Positions 36,401-45,955 of a DNA stretch of 64,000 nt are shown here, one piece after another. A program made the translations under genes and the position numbers. Within the stretch, counting starts at the first letter, position 1. Each line of letters begins with the position of its first letter. Location of the stretch: assembly GCF_018320785.1 (NCBI RefSeq), contig NW_024571691.1, positions 62,001-126,000 on the forward strand, in the 5' to 3' direction. Origin of the DNA: Cheilinus undulatus. Taxonomy: Eukaryota > Chordata > Actinopteri > Labriformes > Labridae. The notes under the pieces are model-generated. The model was not told where the DNA came from. It did no database searches and saw nothing but the letters and a program-made list of their open reading frames with translations.

Positions 36401-39400
36401 CCTGTTATAACTCTCTTCAGTCACTGACCAGTTATAATTCTCTCTATTCTCTGACCTGTTATAATTCTCTCTAGTCATTAACCTGTTATAACTCTCTTCA
36501 GTCACTGACCAGTTATAATTCTCTCTATTCTCTGACCTGTTATAATTCTCTCTAGTCATTAACCTGTTATAACTCTCTTCAGTCACTGACCAGTTATAAT
36601 TCTCTCTAGTGACTGACCTGTTATAACTCTCTTCAGTCACTGACCAGTTATAATTCTCTCTATTCGCTGACCTGTTATAACTCTCTCTAGTCATTAACCT
36701 GTTATAACTCTCTTCAGTCACTGACCAGTTATAATTCTCTCTATTCTCTGACCTGTTATAATTCTCTCTAGTCATTAACCTGTTATAACTCTCTTCAGTC
36801 ACTGACCAGTTATAATTCTCTCTATTCTCTGACCTGTTATAATTCTTCTAGTCATTAACCTGTTATAACTCTCTTCAGTCACTGACCAGTTATAATTCTC
36901 TCTATTCTCTGACCTGTTATAATTCTCTCTAGTCATTAACCTGTTATAACTCTCTTCAGTCACTGACCAGTTATAATTCTCTCTATTCTCTGACCTGTTA
37001 TAATTCTCTCTAGTCATTAACCTGTTATAACTCTCTTCAGTCACTGACCAGTTATAATTCTCTCTATTCTCTGACCTGTTATAATTCTCTCTAGTCATTA
37101 ACCTGTTATAACTCTCTTCAGTCACTGACCAGTTATAATTCTCTCTATTCTCTGACCTGTTATAATTCTCTCTAGTCATTAACCTGTTATAACTCTCTTC
37201 AGTCACTGACCAGTTATAATTCTCTCTATTCTCTGACCTGTTATAATTCTCTCTAGTCATTAACCTGTTATAACTCTCTTCAGTCACTGACCAGTTATAA
37301 TTCTCTCTATTCGCTGACCTGTTATAATTCTCTCTATTCGCTGACCTGTTATAATTCTCTCTAGTCATTAACCTGTTATAACTCTCTTCAGTCACTGACC
37401 AGTTATAATTCTCTCTATTCGCTGACCTGTTATAATTCTCTCTAGTCATTAACCTGTTATAACTCTCTTCAGTCACTGACCAGTTATAATTCTCTCTATT
37501 CGCTGACCTGTTATAATTCTCTCTAGTCATTAACCTGTTATAATTCTCTCTATTCGCTGACCTGTTATAATTCTCTCTAGTCACCGACCTGTTATAATTC
37601 TCTCAAGTCACCTACCTGTTATGATTCTCTCTAGTCACCGACCTGTTATGATTCTCTCTAGTCACCGACCTGTTATGATTCTCTCTAGTCACCGACCTGT
37701 TATAATTCTCTCTAGTGACTGACCTGTTATAACTCTCTTCAGTCACTGACCAGTTATAATTCTCTCTATTCTCTGACCTGTTATAATTCTCTCTAGTCAT
37801 TAACCTGTTATAACTCTCTTCAGTCACTGACCAGTTATAATTCTCTCTATTCTCTGACCTGTTATAATTCTCTCTAGTCATTAACCTGTTATAACTCTCT
37901 TCAGTCACTGACCAGTTATAATTCTCTCTATTCTCTGACCTGTTATAATTCTCTCTAGTCATTAACCTGTTATAACTCTCTTCAGTCACTGACCAGTTAT
38001 AATTCTCTCTATTCTCTGACCTGTTATAATTCTCTCTAGTCATTAACCTGTTATAACTCTCTTCAGTCACTGACCAGTTATAATTCTCTCTATTCTCTGA
38101 CCTGTTATAATTCTCTCTAGTCATTAACCTGTTATAACTCTCTTCAGTCACTGACCAGTTATAATTCTCTCTATTCTCTGACCTGTTATAATTCTCTCTA
38201 GTCATTAACCTGTTATAACTCTCTTCAGTCACTGACCAGTTATAATTCTCTCTATTCTCTGACCTGTTATAATTCTCTCTAGTCATTAACCTGTTATAAC
38301 TCTCTTCAGTCACTGACCTGTTATAATTCTCTCTAGTGACTGACCTGTTATAATTTCTATCTATTTGCTGACCTGTTATGATTCTCTCTAGTCACTGACC
38401 TGTTATAAGTCTCTCCAGTCACTGACCTGTAATAATTCTCTCTAGGGACTGACCTGTTATATTTCTCTCTAGTCATTGACCTGTTATAATTCTCTCTAGT
38501 CATTAAACTGTTATATTTGTATCTAGTCAATAACCTGTTATATTTGTCTCTAGTCATTAACCTGTTATAACTCTCTTCAGTCACTGACCTGTTATAATTC
38601 TCTCTAGTGACTGACCTGTTATAATTTCTATCTATTTGCTGACCTGTTATGATTCTCTCTAGTGACTGACCTGTTATAAGTCTCTCTAGTCACTGACCTG
38701 TAATAATTCTCTCTAGGGACTGACCTGTTATATTTCTCTCTAGTCATTGACCTGTTATAATTCTCTCTAGTCATTAAACTGTTATATTTGTATCTAGTCA
38801 ATAACCTGTTATATTTGTCTCTATTCATTAACCTGTTATATTTGTCTCTATTCATTAACCTGTTATATATCTCCCTAGTCATTAACCTGTTACATTTCTC
38901 TCTAGTCATTACTACTACTTATCTACTTATATTGTCTTTTATTAACCTGTTAAATTTCATGTCTCTAGTCACTGACCTGTCATATTTCATGTCTCTTTGC
39001 ACTGACCTGTCATGTTTTGTGTGTCTAGTCACTGACCTGTAACATTTCATGTCTTTAGTCACTAACTTGTCATGATTTTTGTGTCTAGTCACTGACATGT
39101 CATTTTTTGTGTCTCTCGTCGCTGACCTGTCATATTTTGTGTCTCTTTTCACTGACCTGTAACTTTTCATGTCTCTAGTTACTGACCTGTCATTTGTCTT
39201 GTCTTTAGTCACTGACTTATAATTTTTCATGTCTCTAGACACTGCCCTGTGATATTTCGTGTCTCTCGTCACTGACCTGTAACATTTCATGTCTCTAGTC
39301 ACTGACCTGTCATGTTTGGTGTGTCTAGTCACTGACCTATAACATTTGATGTCTCTCGTCACTGACCTGTCATGTTTTGTGTCTCTAGTCACTTACTTGT

Positions 39401-42400
39401 CATGTTTTGTGTGTCTAGTCACTGGCCTGTCATGTTTCATTTCCCTAGTAACTGACCTGTCATATGTCCTTTCTCTCATCACTGACCTGTAACATTTCAT
39501 GTCTCTAGTCACTGACTTGTCATATTTCATGTTTCTAGTCACTGACCTTCCATGTTTTGTGCCTAGTCACTGACATGTCATGTTGTGTGTCTAGTCATTG
39601 ACCTGTCATGTTTGTGTGTCTAGTCACTGACCTGTCATGTTTCGTTTCTCGAGTCACTGATCTCTCATATTTTGTGTCTAGTCACTGACCTGTAACATTT
39701 CATGTCTCTAGTCACTGACTTGTCATGCTTTGTGACTCTCGTGACTGACCTGTAACATTTCATGTCTCTAGTCACTGACCTGTCATGTTTTGTGTCTCTA
39801 GTCACTGACCTGTCATGTTTTATGTCTCTTGTCACTGAGCTGTCATGATTTTTGTGTCTAGTCAACGACCTGTCATTTTTTGTGTTTCTAGTCACTGACC
39901 TGTAACATTTCATGTCTCTTTTCACTGACTTGTCATGTTTCGTGTCTCTCTTCACTGACCTGTAACATTTCAAGTCTCTTTTCACTGACTTTACATTCTT
40001 CATGTCTCTTGTCACTGACCTGTCATATTTTTGTCTCGTCAATGACCTGTTGTATTGAGTGTCTCTAGTCACTAACTTAACATGTTTCATGTCTGTAGTC
40101 ACTGACCTGTCATATTTCATGTCTCTCGTCACTGACCTGTCATATTTCTGTAACCTGCAACATCTCATGTCTCTAGTCACTGACTTGCCATGTTTTGTGT
40201 CGAGTCTCTGACCTGTTACATTTAATTACTCTAGTCACTGACCCGTCATGTTTTGTGTCTTTAGTCACTGACCTGTCAGGTTTTGTGTTTAGTCATTGAC
40301 TTGTCATGTTTCGTTTCTCAAGTCACTGATCTCTCCTATTTTGTGTCTCTTGTCACTGACCTGTAACATTTTATGTATCTAGTCACTGACCTGTTATGTT
40401 TTGTGTGCCTAGTCACTGACCTGTCATGTTTTGTTTCTCTAGTCACTGACCTGTCATATTTCCTGTCTCAAGTCACTGACCTGTAACATTTCATGTCTCT
40501 AGTCTCTGACTTGTCATGTCATGTCTCTAGTCGCTGACTTGTAATGTTTTGTGTGCCTAGTCACTGACCTGTCATGTTTTGTTTCTCTAGTCACTGACCT
40601 GTCATATTTCCTGTCTCAAGTCACTGACCTGTAACATGTCATGTCTCTAGTCTCTGACTTGTCATTTTTTGTGTCTCTTGTCACTGACCTGTAACATTCT
40701 TCATGACTCTAGTCACTGACCTGTCATATGTCATGTGTCTTGTCACTGACTTGTCATGTTTTGTGTCTGTAGTCACTGACCTGTAACATTTCATGTCTCT
40801 TGTCGATGACCTAACATGTTTCATGACTCTAGTCACTGACCTGTCATATTTCATGTCTCTCGTCACTGACCTGTCATGTTTCTTGTCTCAAGTCACTGAC
40901 CTGTCATATTTCATGTCTCTTTCCATTGACCTGTAACATTTCATGTCTCTAGTCACTGACATGTCATATTTCATGTGTCTCGTCACTGACCTGAAACATT
41001 TCATGTGTCTCGTCACTGACTTGTCATGTTTTTTTTCTTAAGTCACTGATCTCTCATATTTTGTGTCTCTAGTCACTGACCTGTAACATTTCATGTCTCT
41101 AGTCACTGACATGTCATATTTCATGTGTCTTGTCACTGACCTGAAACATTTCATGTGTCTCGTCACTGACTTGTCATGTTTTTTTTCTTAAGTCACTGAT
41201 CTCTCCTATTTTGTGTCTCTAGTCACTGACTTAACATGTTTCATGTCTCTAGTCACTGACTTGTCATGTCATGTCTCTAGTCGCTGACTTGTAATGTTTT
41301 GTGTGTCTAGTCGCTGACCTGTCGTGTTTCATATATGTAGTCGCTGACCTGTCATGCTTTATGTGGCTAGTCACTGACCTGTAACATTTCATGTCTCTGG
41401 TCACTGACTTGTCATGTTTTGTGTCTATTCACTGACCTGTAACATCTCATGTCTCTTGTCGCTGACCTGTCATGTTTCGGGCCTCTTGTCGCTGACCTGT
41501 CATGTTTTGTGTCTAGTCACTGGCCTGACACATTTCATGTCTCTAGTCACTGACCTGTTATGTTTTGTGTGCCTAGTCACTGACCTGTCATGTTTTGTTT
41601 CTCTAGTCACTGACCTGTCATATTTCCTGTCTCAAGTCACTGACCTGTAACATTTCATGTCTCTAGTCTCTGACTTGTCATTTTTTGTGTCTCTTGTCAC
41701 TGGCTTAACATTCTTCATGACTCTAGTCACTGACCTGTCATATTTCATGTCTCTTGTCACTGACCTGTCATTTTTTTGTCTCAAGTCAATAACCTGTCAT
41801 GTTTCATGTCTCTTTGCACTGACCTGTCATGTTTTCTGTGTCTAGTCACTGACCTGTAACATTTCATGTCTTTAGTCACTAACTTGTCATGATTTTTGTG
41901 TCTAGTCACTGACATGTCATTTTTTATGTCTCTCGTCGCTGACCTGTCATATTTCGTGTCTCTTTTCACTGACCTGTAACATTTCATGTCTCTAGTCACT
42001 GACATATCATATTTCATGTGTCTTGTTACTGACCTGAAACATTTCATGTGTCTCGTCACTGACTTGTCATGTTTTTTTTCTTAAGTCACTGATCTCTCCT
42101 ATTTTGTGTCTCTAGTCACTGACTTAACATGTTTCATGTCTCTAGTCACTGACTTGTCATGTCATGTCTCTAGTCGCTGACTTGTAATGTTTTGTGTGTC
42201 TAGTCACTGACCTGTCGTGTTTCATATATGTAGTCGCTGACCTGTCATGCTTTGTGTGGCTAGTCACTGACCTGTAACATTTCATGTCTCTGGTCACTGA
42301 CTTGTCATGTTTTGTGTCTATTCACTGACCTGTAACATCTCATGTCTCTTGTCGCTGACCTGTCATGTTTCGGGCCTCTTGTCGCTGACCTGTCATGTTT

Positions 42401-45148
42401 TGTGTCTAGTCACTGGCCTGACACATTTCATGTCTCTAGTCACTGACCTGTTATGTTTTGTGTGCCTAGTCACTGACCTGTCATGTTTTGTTTCTCTAGT
42501 CACTGACCTGTCATATTTCCTGTCTCAAGTCACTGACCTGTAACATTTCATGTCTCTAGTCTCTGACTTGTCATTTTTTGTGTCTCTTGTCACTGGCTTA
42601 ACATTCTTCATGACTCTAGTCACTGACCTGTCATATTTCATGTCTCTTGTCACTGACCTGTCATTTTTTTGTCTCAAGTCAATAACCTGTCATGTTTCAT
42701 GTCTCTTTGCACTGACCTGTCATGTTTTCTGTGTCTAGTCACTGACCTGTAACATTTCATGTCTTTAGTCACTAACTTGTCATGATTTTTGTGTCTAGTC
42801 ACTGACATGTCATTTTTTGTGTCTCTCGTCGCTGACCTGTCATATTTCGTGTCTCTTTTCACTGACCTGTAACATTTCATGTCTCTAGTCACTGACATGT
42901 CATATTTCATGTGTCTTGTCACTGACCTGAAACATTTCATGTGTCTCGTCACTGACTTGTCATGTTTTTTTTCTTAAGTCACTGATCTCTCCTATTTTGT
43001 GTCTCTAGTCACTGACTTAACATGTTTCATGTCTCTAGTCACTGACTTGTCATGTCATGTCTCTAGTCGCTGACTTGTAATGTTTTGTGTGTCTAGTCAC
43101 TGACCTGTCGTGTTTCATATATGTAGTCGCTGACCTGTCATGCTTTGTGTGGCTAGTCACTGACCTGTAACATTTCATGTCTCTGGTCACTGACTTGTCA
43201 TGTTTTGTGTCTAGTCACTGACCTGTAACATCTCATGTCTCTTGTCGCTGACCTGTCATGTTTCGTGCCTCTTGTCGCTGACCTGTCATGTTTTGTGTCT
43301 AGTCACTGGCCTGACACATTTCATGTCTCTAGTCACTGACCTGTTATGTTTTGTGTGCCTAGTCACTGACCTGTCATGTTTTGTTTCTCTAGTCACTGAC
43401 CTGTCATATTTCCTGTCTCAAGTCACTGACCTGTAACATTTCATGTCTCTAGTCTCTGACTTGTCATTTTTTGTGTCTCTTGTCACTGGCTTAACATTCT
43501 TCATGACTCTAGTCACTGACCTGTCATATTTCATGTCTCTTGTCACTGACCTGTCATTTTTTTGTCTCAAGTCAATAACCTGTCATGTTTCATGTCTCTT
43601 TGCACTGACCTGTCATGTTTTCTGTGTCTAGTCACTGACCTGTAACATTTCATGTCTTTAGTCACTAACTTGTCATGATTTTTGTGTCTAGTCACTGACA
43701 TGTCATTTTTTGTGTCTCTCGTCGCTGACCTGTCATATTTCGTGTCTCTTTTCACTGACCTGTAACATTTCATGTCTCTAGTCACTGACATGTCATATTT
43801 CATGTGTCTTGTCACTGACCTGAAACATTTCATGTGTCTCGTCACTGACTTGTCATGTTTTTTTTCTTAAGTCACTGATCTCTCCTATTTTGTGTCTCTA
43901 GTCACTGACTTAACATGTTTCATGTCTCTAGTCACTGACTTGTCATGTCATGTCTCTAGTCGCTGACTTGTAATGTTTTGTGTGTCTAGTCACTGACCTG
44001 TCGTGTTTCATATATGTAGTCGCTGACCTGTCATGCTTTGTGTGGCTAGTCACTGACCTGTAACATTTCATGTCTCTGGTCACTGACTTGTCATGTTTTG
44101 TGTCTAGTCACTGACCTGTAACATCTCATGTCTCTTGTCGCTGACCTGTCATGTTTCGTGCCTCTTGTCGCTGACCTGTCATGTTTTGTGTCTAGTCACT
44201 GGCCTGACACATTTCATGTCTCTAGTCACTGACCTGTTATGTTTTGTGTGCCTAGTCACTGACCTGTCATGTTTTGTTTCTCTAGTCACTGACCTGTCAT
44301 TTTTTGTGTCTCTTGTCACTGGCTTAACATTCTTCATGACTCTAGTCACTGACCTGTCATATTTCATGTCTCTTGTCACTGACCTGTCATTTTTTTGTCT
44401 CAAGTCAATAACCTGTCATGTTTCATGTCTCTTTGCACTGACCTGTCATGTTTTCTGCGTCTAGTCACTGACCTGTAACATTTCATGTCTTTAGTCACTA
44501 ACTTGTCATGATTTTTGTATCTAGTCACTGACATGTCATTTTTTGTGTCTCTCGTCGCTGACCTGTCATATTTCGTGTCTCTTTTCACTGACCTGTAACA
44601 TTTCATGTGTCTTGTCACTGGCCTGTCATGTTTTGTGTCTGTAGTCACTGACCTGAAACATTTCATGTCTCTTGTCACTGACCTAACATGTTTTATGACT
44701 CTAGTCACTGACCTGTCATATTTCATGTCTCTCGTCACTGACATGTCATATTTTTTGTCTCAAGTCACTGACCTATCATATTTCGTGTCTCTAGTCACTG
44801 AACTGTAACTTTTCATGTCTCTAGTCACTGACCTGTCATTTTTTGTCTCTAGTCACTGACCTGTAACATTTCATGTCTCTAGTCACTGACCTGTCATATT
44901 TTGTGTCTCTCATTACTGACCTGTAACATTTCATGTCTCTAGTCACTGACCTGTCATATTTTGTGTCTCTCATCACTGACCTGTAACATTTCATGTCTCT
45001 AGTCACAGTCATAGTTCATGTCTCTAGTCACTGACTTGTAACATTTCGTGTCTCTAGTCCGTCCCCTCAGGTTGAAGAGCTCGTGTTTGAGGATTTCGCT
45101 CGTCTGAGGTTAACGGGGTTGAAGGATGAAGATGAACCCTTCTTTTAG
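16046..45148 (+). CDS. arrb2: Beta-arrestin 2, 14 coding exons, complete
   Basis: Cytosolic adaptor that binds phosphorylated GPCRs, blocks G-protein coupling and links receptors to clathrin. Coding exons: 16046-16068, 23904-23934, 24033-24093, 24293-24337, 24423-24619, 24828-24955, 26043-26178, 26251-26335, 27292-27364, 27963-28100, 28186-28269, 35491-35567, 35653-35707, 45058-45148. All introns are GT-AG and phases agree; the total is 1224 nt, or 407 aa (human ARRB2 has 409). Visible: start MGDKPGT, finger loop [11 protein letters not shown] (64-74), polar-core R170, D291 and D298, HEDTNLASS, clathrin box LIEF (372-375) and AP2 motif FEDFARLRL (388-396). Beta-arrestin 2 rather than 1 is indicated by [19 protein letters not shown] and ARLRL. 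Oddities: Leu332 where human has Arg (VSLGG), and an end DEDEPFF instead of the usual acidic, Cys-terminated tail. Acceptors of exons 9 and 14 lie in tandem repeats. Confidence 0.96.
16455..19620. mobile_element. Non-autonomous Tc1-like element swollen by an internal 30-bp array, arrb2 intron 1
   Basis: TA dinucleotides flank both ends (16453-16454 and 19621-19622). The ends form long imperfect inverted repeats: the left starts CAACATTTTTCCAAAAAAGC and the right ends TTTTTTGGAATTGTGGTTG, and inner words such as TGAGCTCATATTTTCC and CACTATAGAACATAAACAAC are mirrored over about 170 bp. 16790-17090 keeps decayed transposase-like sequence ([19 protein letters not shown], as in Tc1 transposases before the first catalytic Asp). 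19250-19400 keeps the C-terminal part (frame noise around WDNIPL-like sequence). Everything between is replaced by the 30-bp array. No functional protein. Confidence 0.82.
17068..19233. repeat. 30-bp minisatellite inside the Tc1-like element
   Basis: The unit GGAAACATGGAAAACTGTTC plus TGTGGTCAGA (30 bp) is mixed with short units that lack the GGTCAGA part, about 80 units in all. Blocks of several units recur with the same order of long and short forms (for example about 17106-17300 with 17290-17480, and 17540-18060 with 18195-18690). The unit equals ten codons of transposase-like sequence ([10 protein letters not shown]), so all frames stay open on both strands. None is a gene. Confidence 0.95.
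19621..20149. other. arrb2 intron 1, unique non-coding sequence with a 12-bp inverted repeat
   Basis: No feature except AGGAGCGTGCAC (19956-19967) and its exact reverse complement (19998-20009), separated by 30 bp, which could form a hairpin. Confidence 0.5.
20150..20766. repeat. 41-bp minisatellite, about 15 copies
   Basis: Units of 41 bp contain AGAGTAAACTCCCCTCTGTC and TGTCAGACTCTAGGGT, nearly identical apart from a ggtctgt/ggtcagt variant. Low divergence implies recent expansion. Lies in arrb2 intron 1. Confidence 0.95.
20938..21656. repeat. AAATA/GATA-type A-rich simple repeat, left part
   Basis: Irregular AAATA, AATAGATA and GAAA runs. The Tc1 element at 21657-23170 is inserted in this repeat, which resumes at 23173. 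Confidence 0.9.
21657..23170 (+). mobile_element. Tc1-type transposon with inverted repeats and TA flanks
   Basis: TA at 21655-21656 and 23171-23172. Left end CAGTGGCTAGAAACACAGTC, right end TTTTTCTAGTGACTG. Inner inverted repeats pair CTTAAACTAATACTGCAC with its complement near 23040-23062. One transposase frame lies between. It is inserted in the A-rich simple repeat of arrb2 intron 1, in the same orientation as the gene. Confidence 0.92.
21933..22958 (+). pseudogene. Tc1 transposase, two frameshifts
   Basis: DDE transposase. The N-terminal paired-type helix-turn-helix region (residues 1-110) carries the linker motif RRGRPVK. The catalytic triad is present as D (22389-22391, SIDETK), D (22661-22663, QQDNDPKH) and E (22766-22768, PIEMLW); the D-E spacing of 34 residues is the Tc1 signature. 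Reading is broken first at the A-run near 22441-22446 and again near 22885, where the C-terminal phrase [15 protein letters not shown] continues in another frame up to about 22958. The start chosen is the ATG of [11 protein letters not shown]. The copy looks young: few substitutions, but dead by small indels. Confidence 0.92.
23173..23752. repeat. AAATA/GATA-type A-rich simple repeat, right part
   Basis: Continuation of the repeat at 20938-21656 on the other side of the Tc1 insertion, with GAAAGAAA runs at 23178-23205 and 23357-23382. Ends about 150 bp before arrb2 exon 2. Confidence 0.9.
25094..25923. mobile_element. MITE with about 30-bp inverted ends and TTAA flanks, arrb2 intron 6
   Basis: Left end TTAAGGGTGTATTTACACC followed by tgtGGCTCGTTTG, right end CAAACGAGCCAGGTGTGAAT followed by ACACCCTTAA. 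These pair over about 30 bp with few mismatches, and TTAA stands at both edges (25094-25097, 25920-25923). TTAA duplication points to piggyBac-type insertion, but the palindromic edge leaves the superfamily open. No coding capacity. It nearly fills intron 6. Confidence 0.75.
26630..26925. repeat. Degenerate tandem repeat of about 40-45 bp
   Basis: Repeated phrases such as CTGAGATTAATGACAGTTAA and CCACAGAAG at irregular spacing, about seven units, strongly diverged. It lies in arrb2 intron 8, immediately before the younger 83-bp duplication. Confidence 0.75.
26926..27313 (+). repeat. arrb2: 83-bp tandem duplication that copies the arrb2 exon 9 splice acceptor
   Basis: Four upstream copies plus the real site, exact 83-bp period. 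Acceptor AG dinucleotides are at 26958-26959, 27041-27042, 27124-27125 and 27207-27208; the real one is at 27290-27291. Each copy holds CCCTGTAATCTCTGTCTTG with its TAG, then the first 22 nt of exon 9 (TTCGTCAGTTTGCAGATATC plus TG; the first copy starts atcatc), then diverges into CTGATTAATTAAAG. In the reading frame of exon 8 every decoy gives eight codons ending in Cys and then TGA. Copies are nearly identical. Confidence 0.95.
28270..29014. other. arrb2 intron 11, first part, nothing recognised
   Basis: After exon 11 the sequence is non-coding. An A14 run occurs at 28931-28944. No exon, repeat unit or transposon end could be supported before the 45-bp array. Confidence 0.5.
29015..29644. 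repeat. 45-bp minisatellite, about 14 copies
   Basis: Units contain AAGCTTTCACAAAATCACC, AACAAAGGCAAGGATGG and AATGTTGG or AATGTTTTAT. The array is cut by the LTR retrotransposon at 29645 and resumes at about 34756 as diverged units. The unit is 15 codons long and open, which gives false ORFs. Confidence 0.92.
29645..30043 (-). repeat. Left LTR (3' LTR of the element), 399 bp
   Basis: Begins TGTGGTTGAACCC and ends AAAAACACCACA on the + strand. It aligns with the right LTR except for an internal deletion of about 74 bp after GGCGCTACCAACTGG. A purine-rich tract lies next to it on the coding strand (complement of 30044-30060), as expected upstream of a 3' LTR. Confidence 0.9.
30055..34250 (-). 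pseudogene. gag-pol of the LTR element, multiply broken
   Basis: Starts [12 protein letters not shown] (34250). The gag body is at 33762-33409 ([12 protein letters not shown]). The zinc knuckle [14 protein letters not shown] is near 33312-33354. The protease core [12 protein letters not shown] is near 33145-33180. RT is at about 32700-31900 with [11 protein letters not shown] (about 32230). RNase H has [12 protein letters not shown] (about 31590). Integrase has [11 protein letters not shown] and IVDHFSKG (about 31050-30960). The chromodomain ends at the stop 30055-30057 ([15 protein letters not shown]). An in-frame TAG at 32320-32322 replaces a Tyr codon just before QVMPFGL in RT. Further stops or shifts lie near 33830-33940, 33190-33410 and 30640-30980. 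Not functional. Confidence 0.9.
34283..34755 (-). repeat. Right LTR (5' LTR of the element), 473 bp
   Basis: Same TGTGGTTG...ACACCACA ends as the left LTR and longer by the stretch containing CGGGCGCTGCTGAGAGCTGC (from 34554), which the left LTR lacks. On the coding strand it is followed by an untranslated leader of about 32 nt before the gag ATG. Confidence 0.9.
34756..35145. repeat. Remnant units of the 45-bp minisatellite around a hAT-type MITE
   Basis: Diverged copies (TAGCTTTCACTAAATCAC, AACAAAGGCAAGGATGGAAT) continue on the right of the LTR element. A further GATGGAAT unit is split by the MITE at 34895-35126. The sequence from about 35145 to exon 12 (35491) is non-coding with no feature recognised. 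Confidence 0.75.
34895..35126. mobile_element. 232-bp hAT-type MITE with 8-bp target duplication
   Basis: Left end TAGGGCTGGGCA, right end TGCTCAGCCCTA; these pair over 12 bp with one mismatch. The 8 bp outside are GATGGAGT (34887-34894) and GATGGAAT (35127-35134), seven of eight identical, the hAT duplication length. The target is the GATGGAAT word of the 45-bp minisatellite unit. Confidence 0.82.
35740..38900. repeat. 27-bp minisatellite in 81-bp higher-order units, arrb2 intron 13
   Basis: 27-bp monomers such as CTCTAGTCATTAACCTGTTA/TAATTCT are arranged mostly as triplets. Variants CTTCAGTCACTGACCAGTTA and CTATTCTCTGACCTGTTA alternate to give an 81-bp unit. Starts about 35 bp after the exon 13 donor. 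Because 27 is a multiple of three, the - strand stays open for hundreds of codons (MTRENYNRS repeats); these are not proteins. Many monomers end in pyrimidine-rich TTCTCTCTAG. Confidence 0.95.
38930..45057. repeat. 30-bp minisatellite ending exactly at the arrb2 exon 14 acceptor
   Basis: Monomers of about 30 bp: TCACTGACCTGTAACATTTC plus ATGTCTCTAG, with many variants. They are related in sequence to the 27-bp array on the left (shared CTAGTCA-TGACCTGT core). The last monomer, ACATTTCGTGTCTCTAG, supplies the polypyrimidine tract and AG of exon 14. By count of length, about 200 monomers. Confidence 0.95.
41070..44600. repeat. 893-bp higher-order repeat, three full copies and one shortened copy
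   Basis: Blocks of about 30 monomers recur with an exact 893-bp offset (landmark TTAAGTCACTGATCTCTCC at about 41179, 42072, 42965, 43858). Copies differ by only a few bases. The fourth has lost a two-monomer segment around 44296. Such homogeneity implies recent segmental amplification by unequal exchange. Confidence 0.93.
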
Positions 45149-45240
45149 CTCCGCCTCCTGGTCTTTTTTCCGACAGGAAGTGTTCTGTTAGCCCTGACAC
45201 CAAAGAAGAAGAAGAGCAGCTAGTGGTCTGCTTCTCTAAA

Positions 45241-45955
45241 GGCTGTGTTCGAAATCACACCATATTCACTTTCTAGTGCACTATATAGTGAATACGCCAT
45301 TTTGTAGTGGTGTCCGAATTCTGAGTGAGCATTGTTATTCACTATATGGTGCACTCATTCTATCCCACAATGCATTGTGAAAAGTAGTGAACAACCGATG
45401 GTCACTAGCTCAGCAATATTTACTATAATGCATCACGGTTGCTGCTCTTAAACATGACAGACGAACAAGAGGAGCACAGGAACATATACAAAAACTTTTT
45501 GTTTGTTGGTTTTACCAAATCTGTAAGAAAATATTAAGCATTAAAAATGGAGTAACTTTTTCCCCCTGTGATGATGACAACCATGAGACCATCATCTTTT
45601 TGCAAAAATAAATGATAATACACACAAAACATTTATATTATTTTGTCACTATAGAGACAACTTTTATTGTCTACCCGTATATTTATTTTTTGTGAAAATA
45701 CGTTACATTTTTTATCAGTTTTAATTGAAATTCTACCGTTAATTTCGGTCCTCAGCCGTTGTCAAGGAAATTTACGAGCCGTTGCTGCTAAACATTTTAA
45801 TTGTGAGACGGCGATGACGTCATCGCCCACGGCCGGAGTAGTGTCTGCAATCATTTTTGTGTTTTGCAGCTGAGTCCACTATATAGTCCACTATATGCTG
45901 CTCACTATAGAGTGGATAGGGAGTAGGGAATGAGTGAATGGTTTCGGCCACAGCC
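45241..45955. mobile_element. MITE, probably Harbinger type, in the arrb2 3' region
   Basis: Left end GGCTGTGTTCGAAATC and right end GGTTTCGGCCACAGCC are inverted with mismatches. TAA occurs just outside both (45237-45239 with one extra A, 45956-45958), fitting the 3-bp duplication of Harbinger elements. Internal words CACTATATAGTG and the palindrome CACAATGCATTGTG (45366-45379) are typical of such MITEs. It starts 92 bp after the arrb2 stop and so probably lies within the 3' UTR or just beyond. Confidence 0.65.

Noticed and set aside
35975-38909. Long - strand frames rich in Asn, Tyr, Arg (MTRENYNRS repeats), superficially like a low-complexity or prion-type protein
   Set aside because: They are the antisense of the 27-bp intron-13 array of arrb2.
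45061-45070. Alternative exon 14 acceptor at CCCCTCAG just inside the exon
   Set aside because: It has a better-looking tract but would shift the frame relative to the exon 13 phase and lose FEDFARLRL; the acceptor at 45056-45057 keeps frame and family length.
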